DNA of 41,538 nt. Source: Fibrobacter sp. Its GTDB lineage: Bacteria; Fibrobacterota; Chitinivibrionia; Chitinivibrionales; Chitinispirillaceae. The stretch is from positions 1 to 41,538 of the forward strand of contig JAAYPC010000247.1 of assembly GCA_012519985.1 (NCBI GenBank), read 5' to 3'. The notes beneath the pieces were generated by a model. The model ran no database searches, was not told the DNA's origin, and worked only from the letters and a program-made list of their open reading frames with translations. Below, in pieces: positions 17,710 through 26,610 of the stretch (its first letter is position 1; every line of letters begins with the position of its first letter). A program made the translations under genes and the position numbers.

Positions 17710-19668
17710 TTAGAATTTTACCCGTAAGAGGAGATTCATTAAGAGCTGATCGTAATCTTCACCACTGGGTGCACGTCCATGTTTATCGCTCCATTTTTCC
17801 TTACCTGGATCCACTATAATTTTACCGATGGTACCAATTACGCTGGCTCCATCAGACACTTTCCATTCAAGACCTGCAGACCATTGAGTCATTTTCTGCA
17901 GTACCTCCAATTTCTTAATATTTTCATCATTTTCCAGTGTTTCCAGATAATCATATAACAGTTTATTTTTGATTATCTGCAAACCACCTAAAAGACTCAT
18001 TCTTTTCCAGAACTGGTAATAAAGTCCAACGTTGCTGAAATTGGAGGTTATTTCGTATGATTTTTTTGCAGTGGCATTGGAAGCTTTTGACATCACGATG
18101 CTTCCTGAGAGTTCTATGGGGTACTTAATAGCCTCAACCATTCTGCTCAAATCAATTTTGGCTCCTCCGCCAAACTGAGAGTATTCAGTTTTCTCTGTCA
18201 ATGAATCATAATCTCTGGCGGACATTTCATTTAATAATGTCATTAAGCCTTTAATTTCGATACCATTGTTAATCAGCGAAATTTTTCCATCAGCAGAGAA
18301 TCCCACCCGGTTTGGTGTAGCAGGACCATAGGGCATGATTAGCTGAACACTTGGGTCCATTTCATTCAAATTCCTCATATCATCCGGAAAAATTGAATTG
18401 GTATAGGAGGTCTTCATGTGTGGTGTCTTGTAAACATTTTGGCTGTCAGCCGGAGTGAATTTAAAAACCTGATTATACAAGGCATCAAAAGGAGAGTAGA
18501 AATAGGCGTATTTGTCAGTTTCCACATTCATGATGCGCTTGCCTATAAATGTGGGTGACTGTGCCATAATATTTCTGAATTTGTCTTCATTGGCAATAAT
18601 CGATGCATTCAGTTTCATACCGAAAGCAGCTCCTGGCTCAATACCCAGAATTCCTTTAACGCTGATCGCCTTTCCAACTATATTATCAGGATAAATGAAT
18701 TCTTTTTTGACAGTGTCAAAAGCAACAGTATCATCAATGGAAAATGCCATTTCAGCGCAAAGATTAAGGTCTAAAAGACTGGGTAGTCCAAATGTTTTCC
18801 CGATGTCTATGCCTGGTCTGAATGACAAAACCGCAGTTTTCTGGGCATTTATATCTGCAGCAGTATCAATATTTAACTTTTGTTTCTCTTTGGGCTTATA
18901 GGTTTTCTTATGATCAAAAATCTCCAGCCATGTACCACCCAGATTCAAACCTTTCAGGAAAGTCAGATCCAGATTAACACCCGTCATGTATTTGGCCATT
19001 TCGGCTCTCTCTATAGTAGTAGTGACATGGTTGTTATATCCGGTATTGGTTTCAGTATTCATAAGCCTCGTACCCACAATTCCAAAATGAAATTCGTCGA
19101 ATAAGGGGGCTACTTCTGCATCAAAACCTAAATTAACTCCCTGAAGGACTCGATAATTATCTCCCAGAAACATTTCATCCATTGCAAACTGACGCTGACG
19201 GGCAAAGATGCCAGGCTCGTACATGATATCAATTTCCGGAGCCCAGAGAGTTAAAGGGCTGTATTTCTCTTTGAAATCACCAATATTGAATCGAAACATG
19301 TCCAGAGGATTTCCATCGATGCTTATCCATCTGGAAAAGATTGGGTTGGAAATATCTGAAAAGAAATTCTGCCAGTTTTGATGCATTCTAAACATCACTC
19401 TTGCAGAAATTGCTTCATTTGGCCTGGCTTTGATATCAAAATCTACAGATGTGTATTCATTAGTCTCCAGTTTTCTATCCAAAGTCTTCACACTATCACC
19501 ACTGGCTTCGGAAGAAAAGTATTGTCCCCGGAATTCTCCTCCTATGGAAATACCTGCCTTAGCCATTATATTTTCCAGCGATTTCTGGATCTTATCCAGC
19601 TTCTTTTCATTAGCATTGACAGTTAGTACAAGTCCAACGCTTACTAAAGTTATAATTTTTCTGAGCAT
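17710..19668 (-). CDS. Outer-membrane beta-barrel protein (second of tandem pair)
   Basis: 652 aa. A signal peptide (MLRKIITLVSVGLVLTVNA) and a short charged helix (EKKLDKIQKSLENIMAK) precede a chain rich in alternating amphipathic strands, beginning SIGGEFRGQYF. It ends LLLRVKF; a terminal Phe is the usual BAM-recognised beta-signal. It has no TonB box, plug or SusC features. ATG 19666-19668 follows AAAGGAG. It sits 36 bases after the 818-aa barrel and 25 bases before the GH51 gene. I infer binding or passage of glucan oligosaccharides, or a surface anchor for cellulase, but I do not recognise the family. Barrel topology is fairly certain, function is not. Confidence 0.7.
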   Translation of the reverse strand: MLRKIITLVSVGLVLTVNANEKKLDKIQKSLENIMAKAGISIGGEFRGQYFSSEASGDSVKTLDRKLETNEYTSVDFDIKARPNEAISARVMFRMHQNWQNFFSDISNPIFSRWISIDGNPLDMFRFNIGDFKEKYSPLTLWAPEIDIMYEPGIFARQRQFAMDEMFLGDNYRVLQGVNLGFDAEVAPLFDEFHFGIVGTRLMNTETNTGYNNHVTTTIERAEMAKYMTGVNLDLTFLKGLNLGGTWLEIFDHKKTYKPKEKQKLNIDTAADINAQKTAVLSFRPGIDIGKTFGLPSLLDLNLCAEMAFSIDDTVAFDTVKKEFIYPDNIVGKAISVKGILGIEPGAAFGMKLNASIIANEDKFRNIMAQSPTFIGKRIMNVETDKYAYFYSPFDALYNQVFKFTPADSQNVYKTPHMKTSYTNSIFPDDMRNLNEMDPSVQLIMPYGPATPNRVGFSADGKISLINNGIEIKGLMTLLNEMSARDYDSLTEKTEYSQFGGGAKIDLSRMVEAIKYPIELSGSIVMSKASNATAKKSYEITSNFSNVGLYYQFWKRMSLLGGLQIIKNKLLYDYLETLENDENIKKLEVLQKMTQWSAGLEWKVSDGASVIGTIGKIIVDPGKEKWSDKHGRAPSGEDYDQLLMNLLLRVKF

Positions 19669-19704
19669 TTATACTCCTTTTATTTGACAGTTTCGATATT
19701 AGTA

Positions 19705-22161
19705 TCAGAACCACATTTTTATTTCTGTTGAAATGACCGGTGTTTTGTAGTTATTCTCAGAAACGTTGATATCATCATGCTGCATATACTTAACTCTTGC
19801 ATGCAGACCAACTCTGGAGAGCATTTCCCAGTCAAAGCCGATTCCTATTGCATAATCCCTGTAGTCTATGGGGCTGTGCAGAACATTGTTTGTCTTAAAT
19901 TTCATGTAGGCCTTTTGGGAAGCCCACCGTTCGAATCCTGCGAGTCCCAGAAGGTAAAATTTATTAGTAAGCGCAACAGCCGGTTCGAAACGAACATAAG
20001 TACCCCAGAGAAGCATATCATCGCTTTTTTCATTAAAAGCCAGAGGTTTAAATGCAGTTGAAACACCATTCAAAGCAGCATAAACGCCGAAAAACATATC
20101 ACGAGGATACCCAAATATTTTGCCTATATCGTAGGCATAATCAATTTCAAGATTAAAAGTAAATTTCTGGTGAACAGGAACGAATCCGCTTTTACTGTAA
20201 AGCGTGTCTTTCTTTCCTGATGAATCGGTATTGACATAATAAAAAGAGCCATCCAAACGGTCTCCCTTTCCATAGGTATCGCGCTTGGTAGTGTTATTAA
20301 GATTTGCACGGGCCTGAATTTCGTCCTCATAGGGAACAAAACACTCATACATTGAAAGATAGTCTGAATAAAGAGCTCCACTTTCATGTCCAAGCGGTTT
20401 TTGATCAGCATTATCCCTTTGGTACGTTTCATCACCTAGTCTGTTTTTATATTTATCTTTTAAAGAAAGATCACTCCGGTGGTTTCCCCATCGGTTATAG
20501 GAAGAATGCAGAAAAGAAAACAGGTCCTGCCCGTTTAAGCGGTAAGGAAAATAGAGAACATCACGGGCAGCTTCTAACTGAAAATGCTGCCCATAGCTTA
20601 CTCTGAGATGTCCATAGCCTGTTAACTTTGGAGCCAAAGTCAGATTAAAACCAGCCATGTTTTTAGTGTATGGAGAAGCCTCACCTCTTCCAATAAACTT
20701 GCCCGGACCAAGCAGATTTGACCCAAAAGGGAAAAACGCATCAACCGGAGCAGCAAATGACATAGGCGAATAAAACTCTTTGCCTATAATTGCCAGATCC
20801 AGATTAAAAGGAATGAAGTATTGGTTTTCTATGCGAGTATAAAAAGCCGGACTGACTGAAGAACTGGAATTCGCTTTATTAAGATAATATTGAACAATGG
20901 AATCTGGTGTGTTAGGATTGAGAACTCTTTTGCTGACCTCATATGTAGTTGTATCAATTCTAGTCAATGCAAAATCAGCATGAATATCGAGTTTTTCAGT
21001 AACTGGTCCCCGTAAGTCCAGACTCGCAACCCAAGGTTCTTTGTAATAAGCCTTAGCTCCTAAGCCACTCTTATCAATTATAAAACTTTTAAGTTCACCT
21101 CTTCTTAAAGAAGAAGTGGTGGTGTCAGGAAGCACGTAGGTCCTAAATAATCCTTTAAATTTATCTACACAGATAACATCTTCACTATAATTAAACTTTA
21201 AGAAATTTAAACCAGGAGTCATTTTATTAAATAACTCTTTTGCAGCAAACCTGGCATGAAAAACTCTACGGAACGGATCTCCTATCCCTTTACCTTTAGC
21301 AGGGTGTGAATCCCAATCGGTATAATTCTGATCTGCTGACAGCTCCGCAAAATCCCACTCAAAGTTGTCGTATCGTTCATATGAGCCATAAAGCAGATTA
21401 AAATAAAGGTTTCCAGGAAGATTAATACTCTCCAGATTGATACCTTGGAAAGCCTTTTTGTTCCATGCTGCTCTTCCGGTCCTTTCTCCTAAAGCCATAT
21501 TGTATTCATAATAACGAGCAATAGGTTGCTCCACTTCAAACGGCAGATATTCCCAGGCAAAAAGTCGAGGTTGTGATTTCCAGATAGAAAGGGGTGAGGC
21601 CTCAGTCCAGTGTATGGCTCCCAATTTGAGCCAGAAAGATGCCGGAACTGTCCTCAAAGCAATTCCCGCACTCATATCTTCATGAATAGTTGCCGATTCA
21701 TTGCTTTTATCGTGCCGATTGGACACCCGACCATCAGCATCTTTATTAACAAATGTACCGGGTAAAGTATGCTGGAAACCGATTTTAGACCAAAGTACGG
21801 TATTACGACCTGCCCGAGCCACCATTCCTATTCTTACAAATGACTCGTTCCCTTCCCAGTTTGACGCCAGATAAGAGCGGTCCTGAGTGAGATATTTGGC
21901 GTGTCCTTCTTTGAAACCATGATATTGTAACTTCAGACGCCCCTCACCGGAAAAAGAAACCGGAGATGAACCTCCAAACATCAGGGTGGATCGGACCTTA
22001 CTCTCCAGGTCGTTTTTATGAAGACCCAGAGAATCGAGCATCTGCTGAAATGCTGATGAATCAGCCGCCAAAGATTCTTCAGCAGCACTCGCTGTCATAG
22101 TAATCCCAGCCGTACAAAGTACGAAAAGAAACCTTCGCATGGTATTTTTTTTCCTTAACAA
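19705..22161 (-). CDS. Outer-membrane beta-barrel protein (first of tandem pair)
   Basis: Up to 818 aa, with a signal peptide (FLFVLCTAGITMTASA), a short helical region and then many amphipathic strands, from SFSGEGRLKLQYHGF to the final VISTEIKMWF with terminal Phe. I do not recognise a named family, and it is too divergent from SusC/TonB receptors to be one. The start is uncertain. TTG at 22159-22161 has an ideal AAGGAGGG site five to six bases upstream, while ATG at 22138-22140 (MRRFLFV) has AAGGA about 12 bases away; both leave a usable signal peptide. It is the first gene of the operon with the 652-aa barrel and the GH51 endoglucanase. The operon is divergent from the ABC importer, which suggests joint control and a role in glucan uptake. 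Confidence 0.7.
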   Translation of the reverse strand: MLRKKNTMRRFLFVLCTAGITMTASAAEESLAADSSAFQQMLDSLGLHKNDLESKVRSTLMFGGSSPVSFSGEGRLKLQYHGFKEGHAKYLTQDRSYLASNWEGNESFVRIGMVARAGRNTVLWSKIGFQHTLPGTFVNKDADGRVSNRHDKSNESATIHEDMSAGIALRTVPASFWLKLGAIHWTEASPLSIWKSQPRLFAWEYLPFEVEQPIARYYEYNMALGERTGRAAWNKKAFQGINLESINLPGNLYFNLLYGSYERYDNFEWDFAELSADQNYTDWDSHPAKGKGIGDPFRRVFHARFAAKELFNKMTPGLNFLKFNYSEDVICVDKFKGLFRTYVLPDTTTSSLRRGELKSFIIDKSGLGAKAYYKEPWVASLDLRGPVTEKLDIHADFALTRIDTTTYEVSKRVLNPNTPDSIVQYYLNKANSSSSVSPAFYTRIENQYFIPFNLDLAIIGKEFYSPMSFAAPVDAFFPFGSNLLGPGKFIGRGEASPYTKNMAGFNLTLAPKLTGYGHLRVSYGQHFQLEAARDVLYFPYRLNGQDLFSFLHSSYNRWGNHRSDLSLKDKYKNRLGDETYQRDNADQKPLGHESGALYSDYLSMYECFVPYEDEIQARANLNNTTKRDTYGKGDRLDGSFYYVNTDSSGKKDTLYSKSGFVPVHQKFTFNLEIDYAYDIGKIFGYPRDMFFGVYAALNGVSTAFKPLAFNEKSDDMLLWGTYVRFEPAVALTNKFYLLGLAGFERWASQKAYMKFKTNNVLHSPIDYRDYAIGIGFDWEMLSRVGLHARVKYMQHDDINVSENNYKTPVISTEIKMWF

Positions 22162-22719
22162 CCAACCCTCCTTGAGAGTCGTGAATTTATACTGAATAAG
22201 TCCTGTTATCTTTTGATCGGCATTGTCTGGTGGCTACGAAGTTTAAAGGGTTAAACAAGGCCACCTGAAATGGAAGTCCAGCCTGTTTTTTCTACAAGTA
22301 ATCAAAAAACTGTAATAAACCAAGTTTTATGTGAAATAAAAATTTTGTAACAATATAAATAATTACCAGTCATTGCGCACAATTACCTCTTTTGTCTTAT
22401 TGTCTGCTACTCTCTTAATTTTTATCTTTTTTTTAATCTTCAAATTTCGTTTTTAGGAAATTAGCTATTTTTTTCCTCTTTAGCCAGAGATTTCTATTAT
22501 TTCCATCTGTCATATTTCTCTTGTTGTACATTTTGATGTATTTAAGATGTTTTTCATATAGGTCTCTTTATTTTTTTCCTTTTTCAAAGTACCTATAATT
22601 AAACATCTACAGTGATTATCTTTTGTTTTTTTTAATAATTAAGCATCATTTAAGCCCATTTTAAACTCTAAATTTGTTTGATAAACTCTCCTGCATTAAA
22701 TATTTTCATCTGGAATCAT
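22162..22719. other. T-rich divergent intergenic region
   Basis: This holds the 5' leaders and presumably both promoters for the OMP operon (minus) and the ABC operon (plus). From about 22380 to 22640 the plus strand is extremely T-rich with many T-runs of 5-8, such as would bend DNA. No coding frame is credible. On the minus strand TTGTTA and TAAAAC, 18 bases apart in 22321-22355, form a weak promoter candidate for the OMP operon. Confidence 0.5.
22229..22265 (-). promoter_or_regulatory. Nested inverted repeat in the leader of the OMP operon
   Basis: Outer arms GGTGGC (22229-22234) and GCCACC (22260-22265) enclose inner arms GTTTAA (22241-22246) and TTAAAC (22251-22256) around a four-base loop. 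In RNA this makes a two-part hairpin with an asymmetric 3/6-base internal loop, about 70-105 bases upstream of the first OMP start. No T-run follows, so it is not a plain terminator. It could be an operator or an RNA leader element. Confidence 0.4.
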
Positions 22720-22747
22720 TTTGAGCTTAACAAAACGTTTTTATAGA
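22720..22747 (+). promoter_or_regulatory. Candidate promoter with central AAAACGTTTT palindrome for the ABC operon
   Basis: TTTGAG (22720-22725) and TATAGA (22742-22747) are 16 bases apart. Between them is a perfect 10-base palindrome AAAACGTTTT (22732-22741) with the central CG and flanking A/T typical of LacI-family operators. The position between -35 and -10 fits repression. It lies about 120 bases upstream of the lipoprotein start. No LacI repressor with a DNA-binding domain is encoded in the window. Confidence 0.35.
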
Positions 22748-22864
22748 TAGAAAATGCCTATAAACCTGAAAAACAGGATAACTCTTGTCCATATCCCTCA
22801 ACTCAAATTCCGAGATCTGAAGTGCTGACTAATCCATTAAACTTGAACCAGGAAAAGGTGGAGA

Positions 22865-24688
22865 ATGAACATTAAAGACTATTTTCGACCGAAAACATTG
22901 CTTGCAGGCGCCTTGTTATGTGGTCTTATTTCATGTAAATCAGATAATAGTAACACTACAAAAGGCGAAGTCTCTTTTCCACGCAATAAAACACTATATA
23001 TGGCGGGTTTCCAATGGGGAGAGCCCAATACGTTTAATCCGCTCTGTGACTGGCCGGCTTTTCCTGTAGGCGGAAATTATAATCTCATGTATGAGCCGTT
23101 AATGAATTTTAACTCGTTAAACGGTCAAATGGAACCTCTGATCGCTAAATCCTACCAGCAAAATGACGCCGTTATTTCTGTCATACTGGATTCAAGAGCA
23201 AAATGGAGCGATGGAACCCCTTTAAGTGCAGCCGATGTCGTCTTTACCTACGAAATAGGTAAGAAATACCCGGCCGCACCTACCGCTTACGTATGGACCT
23301 ATATTTCTGCTGTCACAGCAGATACAGTCACGGACAGCACATCAGAAAGCGGTAAGGCAGAACGGGTCAGTTTCACTATTAATAAGGAAAGAAACAATCC
23401 TCTGGCAGTGCTCGATCACTTCCAGGCCGTTCGCATAATCCCCAAACACTACATTCAGAAGCAGCTTGACAATCTCAACGGTGATCTGACAGCATTTCAA
23501 AAAGAAAAACTGGATAAAGATCCGGTTGTTTCGGGTCCATACACTCTGCACAGTTACTCTGGTGAGAAAATCGTCTTGAAAAGAAGAGATGATTACTGGG
23601 GAAAAGTTCTTTACCAGGACCGTTTGCCAAAACCCCAATTTATTATTCATCCAATTTACAAGGCTAACGACCATTTCAGCATTGCTCTTCAGCAGGGGAA
23701 TCTTGACATTTCTTCAACCTTTATTCCCCGTATCTGGCAAAAAGAGAAACAGGGTGTTAGAACATGGTATTCCAAAGAACCTTACTTTGTTCCTGCCGCC
23801 ATGACTATGCTCTTTGTCAATGTTACCAAAGCACCTCTTAACGACCGCAACTTCCGCAGAGCTATGGCTCATGCCATCAATTATGCAGATGTTAAGGAGC
23901 TGGCCTTCTCCCAGTACAGCCCTAATCTCGAGCCTGGTTTGATTCTGCCATTCGGTACAGAAAAGCAATACTACTCTGAAGAAGATGTTAAAAAATACGG
24001 CGCAAAACACGACCTCGAACTTGCAAAGAAAATCCTCAAAGATGCCGGTTATAAATCGGTTTTCAATGCCAATGGCGAGCTGGAGCACATGCTTGATCCC
24101 AAAGGTCAGAAAGTACCAACACTCTCGATTAAATCACCTGCAGGATGGACTGACTGGGAAGCCATGGTGCAGATTGCAGTCAAAGGAATGAGAGAAGCTG
24201 GTATCGACATCAGAGAAGGTTTTGTGGATGCATCCATTTACTTCAACAGTCTGCCCACCGCCGACTGGGACCTTATTCTTCACGCTCCTTCTGTCAACGC
24301 CACTCCCTCTCAGCCATGGTCCCGCTTTGAATCGGTCCTCTCATCCAGAAACTGGAAACCGGTTGGTGAAAAGATGAACGAGAACCAGGGACGCTTTAAC
24401 AATCCAAACGACAAGAATTACAACCCCAAAGTTGACAGCCTGCTTAAAGTTATTCCCAACCTCAGCGATGAGCAGAAGAAACTTGAAGCTTACCGGGCAT
24501 TAAATGTCATTTTCATGCAGGAACAACCTACCATCCCCATTGTTTACAGACCTGAACAATTTTACGAATTCAGTATTAAAAACTGGGATAATTTCCCCAA
24601 TGAAAACAACTCCTACACACCACCTCAGATACCCTGTTTTGGTGTAGGTATCAAAGCACTTTGGGAAATTAATTCAACAGCCAAATAG
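22865..24688 (+). CDS. Substrate-binding lipoprotein of peptide-type ABC importer (SBP family 5), probable cellodextrin binding
   Basis: 607 aa lipoprotein: the signal ends at LISC with lipidated C24. The mature part has family-5 features (AKWSDGTPLSAADVVFTYE, VVSGPYTL, FRRAMAHAINY, ending with the ENNSYTPP region). Family-5 proteins bind oligopeptides, but several deliver cello-oligosaccharides (CbtA-type proteins of Thermotoga and Pyrococcus). Being divergent from a cellulase operon and near cellobiose phosphorylase argues for a glucan oligosaccharide here; that is inference. GGTGGAG precedes ATG 22865. It is the first gene of a five-gene operon, with eight bases to the next gene. A close paralogue is encoded at 32974-34776. 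Confidence 0.88.
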   Translation: MNIKDYFRPKTLLAGALLCGLISCKSDNSNTTKGEVSFPRNKTLYMAGFQWGEPNTFNPLCDWPAFPVGGNYNLMYEPLMNFNSLNGQMEPLIAKSYQQNDAVISVILDSRAKWSDGTPLSAADVVFTYEIGKKYPAAPTAYVWTYISAVTADTVTDSTSESGKAERVSFTINKERNNPLAVLDHFQAVRIIPKHYIQKQLDNLNGDLTAFQKEKLDKDPVVSGPYTLHSYSGEKIVLKRRDDYWGKVLYQDRLPKPQFIIHPIYKANDHFSIALQQGNLDISSTFIPRIWQKEKQGVRTWYSKEPYFVPAAMTMLFVNVTKAPLNDRNFRRAMAHAINYADVKELAFSQYSPNLEPGLILPFGTEKQYYSEEDVKKYGAKHDLELAKKILKDAGYKSVFNANGELEHMLDPKGQKVPTLSIKSPAGWTDWEAMVQIAVKGMREAGIDIREGFVDASIYFNSLPTADWDLILHAPSVNATPSQPWSRFESVLSSRNWKPVGEKMNENQGRFNNPNDKNYNPKVDSLLKVIPNLSDEQKKLEAYRALNVIFMQEQPTIPIVYRPEQFYEFSIKNWDNFPNENNSYTPPQIPCFGVGIKALWEINSTAK

Positions 24689-24696
24689 GAGCATTC

Positions 24697-25764
24697 ATGC
24701 TGAAGAGGTATCCGACACTTTATTACATATCATCCAGAGCAGTATGGTACTTTATTACCTTTCTGGCTGCTGTTACCATTAACTTTCTATTACCACGACT
24801 GGGTCCGGCAAACCCGGTCGATATAATCATGGCCAGATCTGCAAGCGGATTAGACACTAAAACTGCAATGGAAAAAGAGGAAGCATACCTTAAAGGTTTT
24901 GGCCTGGTTGAACTCAATAAAGACGGAAGCATCTTGCGCGATGCTTCTGGCAAACCGGTCCAGTCTCCCCTGATAAAACAATTTTTCAACTACGTGAAGA
25001 TGTGTCTTAAGGGAGATCTTGGTACCTCCTTTCTGAATTATCCTAAAAAAGTTACTGAAATAATCGCCGGAGCAATCCCGTGGACTCTTGCCCTGCAAAT
25101 ACCCACTATCATTTTGGGATGGATTTTTGGTAATATTCTAGGAGCTCTGGCAGCCTATAAACGAGGCGTCTTTGATGGCGTAATATTCCCTTCTGCACTT
25201 TTAGCCAATTCCGTACCATTTTTCGCTTTTGGTATGCTCTTAGTGTATATCTTTGCTCTCCAGTTTAACCTTTTTCCTGCAATAGGAGGTTACGCTCAGG
25301 ACCTCATGCCAGCATTCAGTTGGGAATTTCTTTCCAGTGCGGCTTATTACTATGTATTGCCGTTTTTCTCCATTTTCCTTATCCTTGCCGGAGGTCAGGC
25401 AACCGGAATGCGCTCCATGTGCATTTATGAATTGGGAACCGATTATATCAAATACGCTAAATGGCTGGGAATGAAAGAACATAAGATCGTTTTCTACATG
25501 TTCCGCAATGCAATGCTGCCACAGCTTACTGGCTTGGCTCTTTCAATAGGAACGATGGTTGGAGGTGCCCTTATTACTGAGATGATTTTTTCTTATCCGG
25601 GCCTGGGAATGTCTATGCTAACTGCAATTCAGGGAAACGATTATCCGCTGATCCAAGGTATAACTCTTCTAATTACAGTCAGCGTGCTTATCGCAAATTT
25701 CAGTGTAGATATTCTAATTGGTTTTCTGGATCCACGAGTGAAGGCCGGAATAGGGAGCAAGTAA
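24697..25764 (+). CDS. ABC importer permease, DppB/OppB type
   Basis: 355 aa integral inner-membrane protein with about six hydrophobic spans. The first (about 15-35) is followed by a periplasmic segment containing GDLGTSF, usual in this family; the EAA cytoplasmic-loop region lies around YIKYAKWLGMKEHKIV. It forms the pore with the following DppC-type permease. The stop codon is one base before the next start, so translation is probably coupled. Sequence alone does not fix the substrate; operon context points to cellodextrins. Confidence 0.92.
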   Translation: MLKRYPTLYYISSRAVWYFITFLAAVTINFLLPRLGPANPVDIIMARSASGLDTKTAMEKEEAYLKGFGLVELNKDGSILRDASGKPVQSPLIKQFFNYVKMCLKGDLGTSFLNYPKKVTEIIAGAIPWTLALQIPTIILGWIFGNILGALAAYKRGVFDGVIFPSALLANSVPFFAFGMLLVYIFALQFNLFPAIGGYAQDLMPAFSWEFLSSAAYYYVLPFFSIFLILAGGQATGMRSMCIYELGTDYIKYAKWLGMKEHKIVFYMFRNAMLPQLTGLALSIGTMVGGALITEMIFSYPGLGMSMLTAIQGNDYPLIQGITLLITVSVLIANFSVDILIGFLDPRVKAGIGSK

Positions 25765-25765
25765 A

Positions 25766-26602
25766 ATGAAGATACTTAAGAATCTGTTAAAATCTCCTTT
25801 CTTTGTAATCGGTATGGGATTGTTTTTAGGGACCATCCTCCTGGCTCTTTTTGCCCCTCTCTTTTATCACATTGATATCCATTCCAGAGTTGGCGCAGCT
25901 TACATGAATCCTGGTGGCAAATATCTACTGGGAACCGATCACATGGGTATCGATATGTTCTCCCTCCTGCTTGAAGGCCTGAGATCATCCTTATATGTAG
26001 GTTTTATGGCTGGAATCATTGCAACGGTAATCGGTACATCCCTGGGCGTGTATGCCGGTTTTAAAGGGGGATGGGTCGACGATTTTATTACCATGGTTAC
26101 CAATCTGTTTATAGTTATACCACAATTTGTAATACTGATTCTGGTTTCCGCCAGCATGAAAGAGGGACGTTCTCTCTCTTTGATTGCATTTCTGATCGGA
26201 TTAACCGGATGGACCTGGAGTGCCCGCGCAGTTCGCGCTCAAGCCGCCAGTTTAAAAAGCAGGGATCATATCTCACTGGCTAAAGTTAATGGGGTAAAGA
26301 CAGTTGGGATTTTATTGCTGCATATTCTGCCCTACTTAATGTCTTATGTATTCATGGTTTTCATCATGCAGACCGCTTCAGGGATACTCTCAGAAGCTTC
26401 AATCAGTATGATAGGATTGGGACCATTCGATACCGTTTCCCTGGGAACTATCCTTAACCAGGCCATGCGTTCAGAAGCGTTAACCGATGGTGCCTGGTGG
26501 GCTTTTATTCCTGCTATGATTCTGGTTACCATCATCTCTTTTGCCCTGTATCTTATAAATACATCAATGGAGGGTGTTTTCAATCCGAGATTGCGTAAAT
26601 AG
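25766..26602 (+). CDS. ABC importer permease, DppC/OppC type
   Basis: 278 aa, with an N-terminal membrane span, the family hallmark LLGTDHMGIDMFSLLLEGLRSSL after the first periplasmic segment and an EAA loop near HISLAKVNGVKTVGILLLHILP. It ends FNPRLRK, a common C-terminus of DppC proteins. It pairs with the preceding permease. Only eight bases separate it from the first ATPase gene, with AGGAGAG as ribosome site for that gene. Confidence 0.92.
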   Translation: MKILKNLLKSPFFVIGMGLFLGTILLALFAPLFYHIDIHSRVGAAYMNPGGKYLLGTDHMGIDMFSLLLEGLRSSLYVGFMAGIIATVIGTSLGVYAGFKGGWVDDFITMVTNLFIVIPQFVILILVSASMKEGRSLSLIAFLIGLTGWTWSARAVRAQAASLKSRDHISLAKVNGVKTVGILLLHILPYLMSYVFMVFIMQTASGILSEASISMIGLGPFDTVSLGTILNQAMRSEALTDGAWWAFIPAMILVTIISFALYLINTSMEGVFNPRLRK

Positions 26603-26610
26603 GAGAGAAT

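Noticed and set aside
17710-22161. SusC/TonB-dependent receptor for the barrel pair
   Set aside because: No TonB box, plug-domain motifs or partner SusD; lengths and strand patterns suggest simple barrels.
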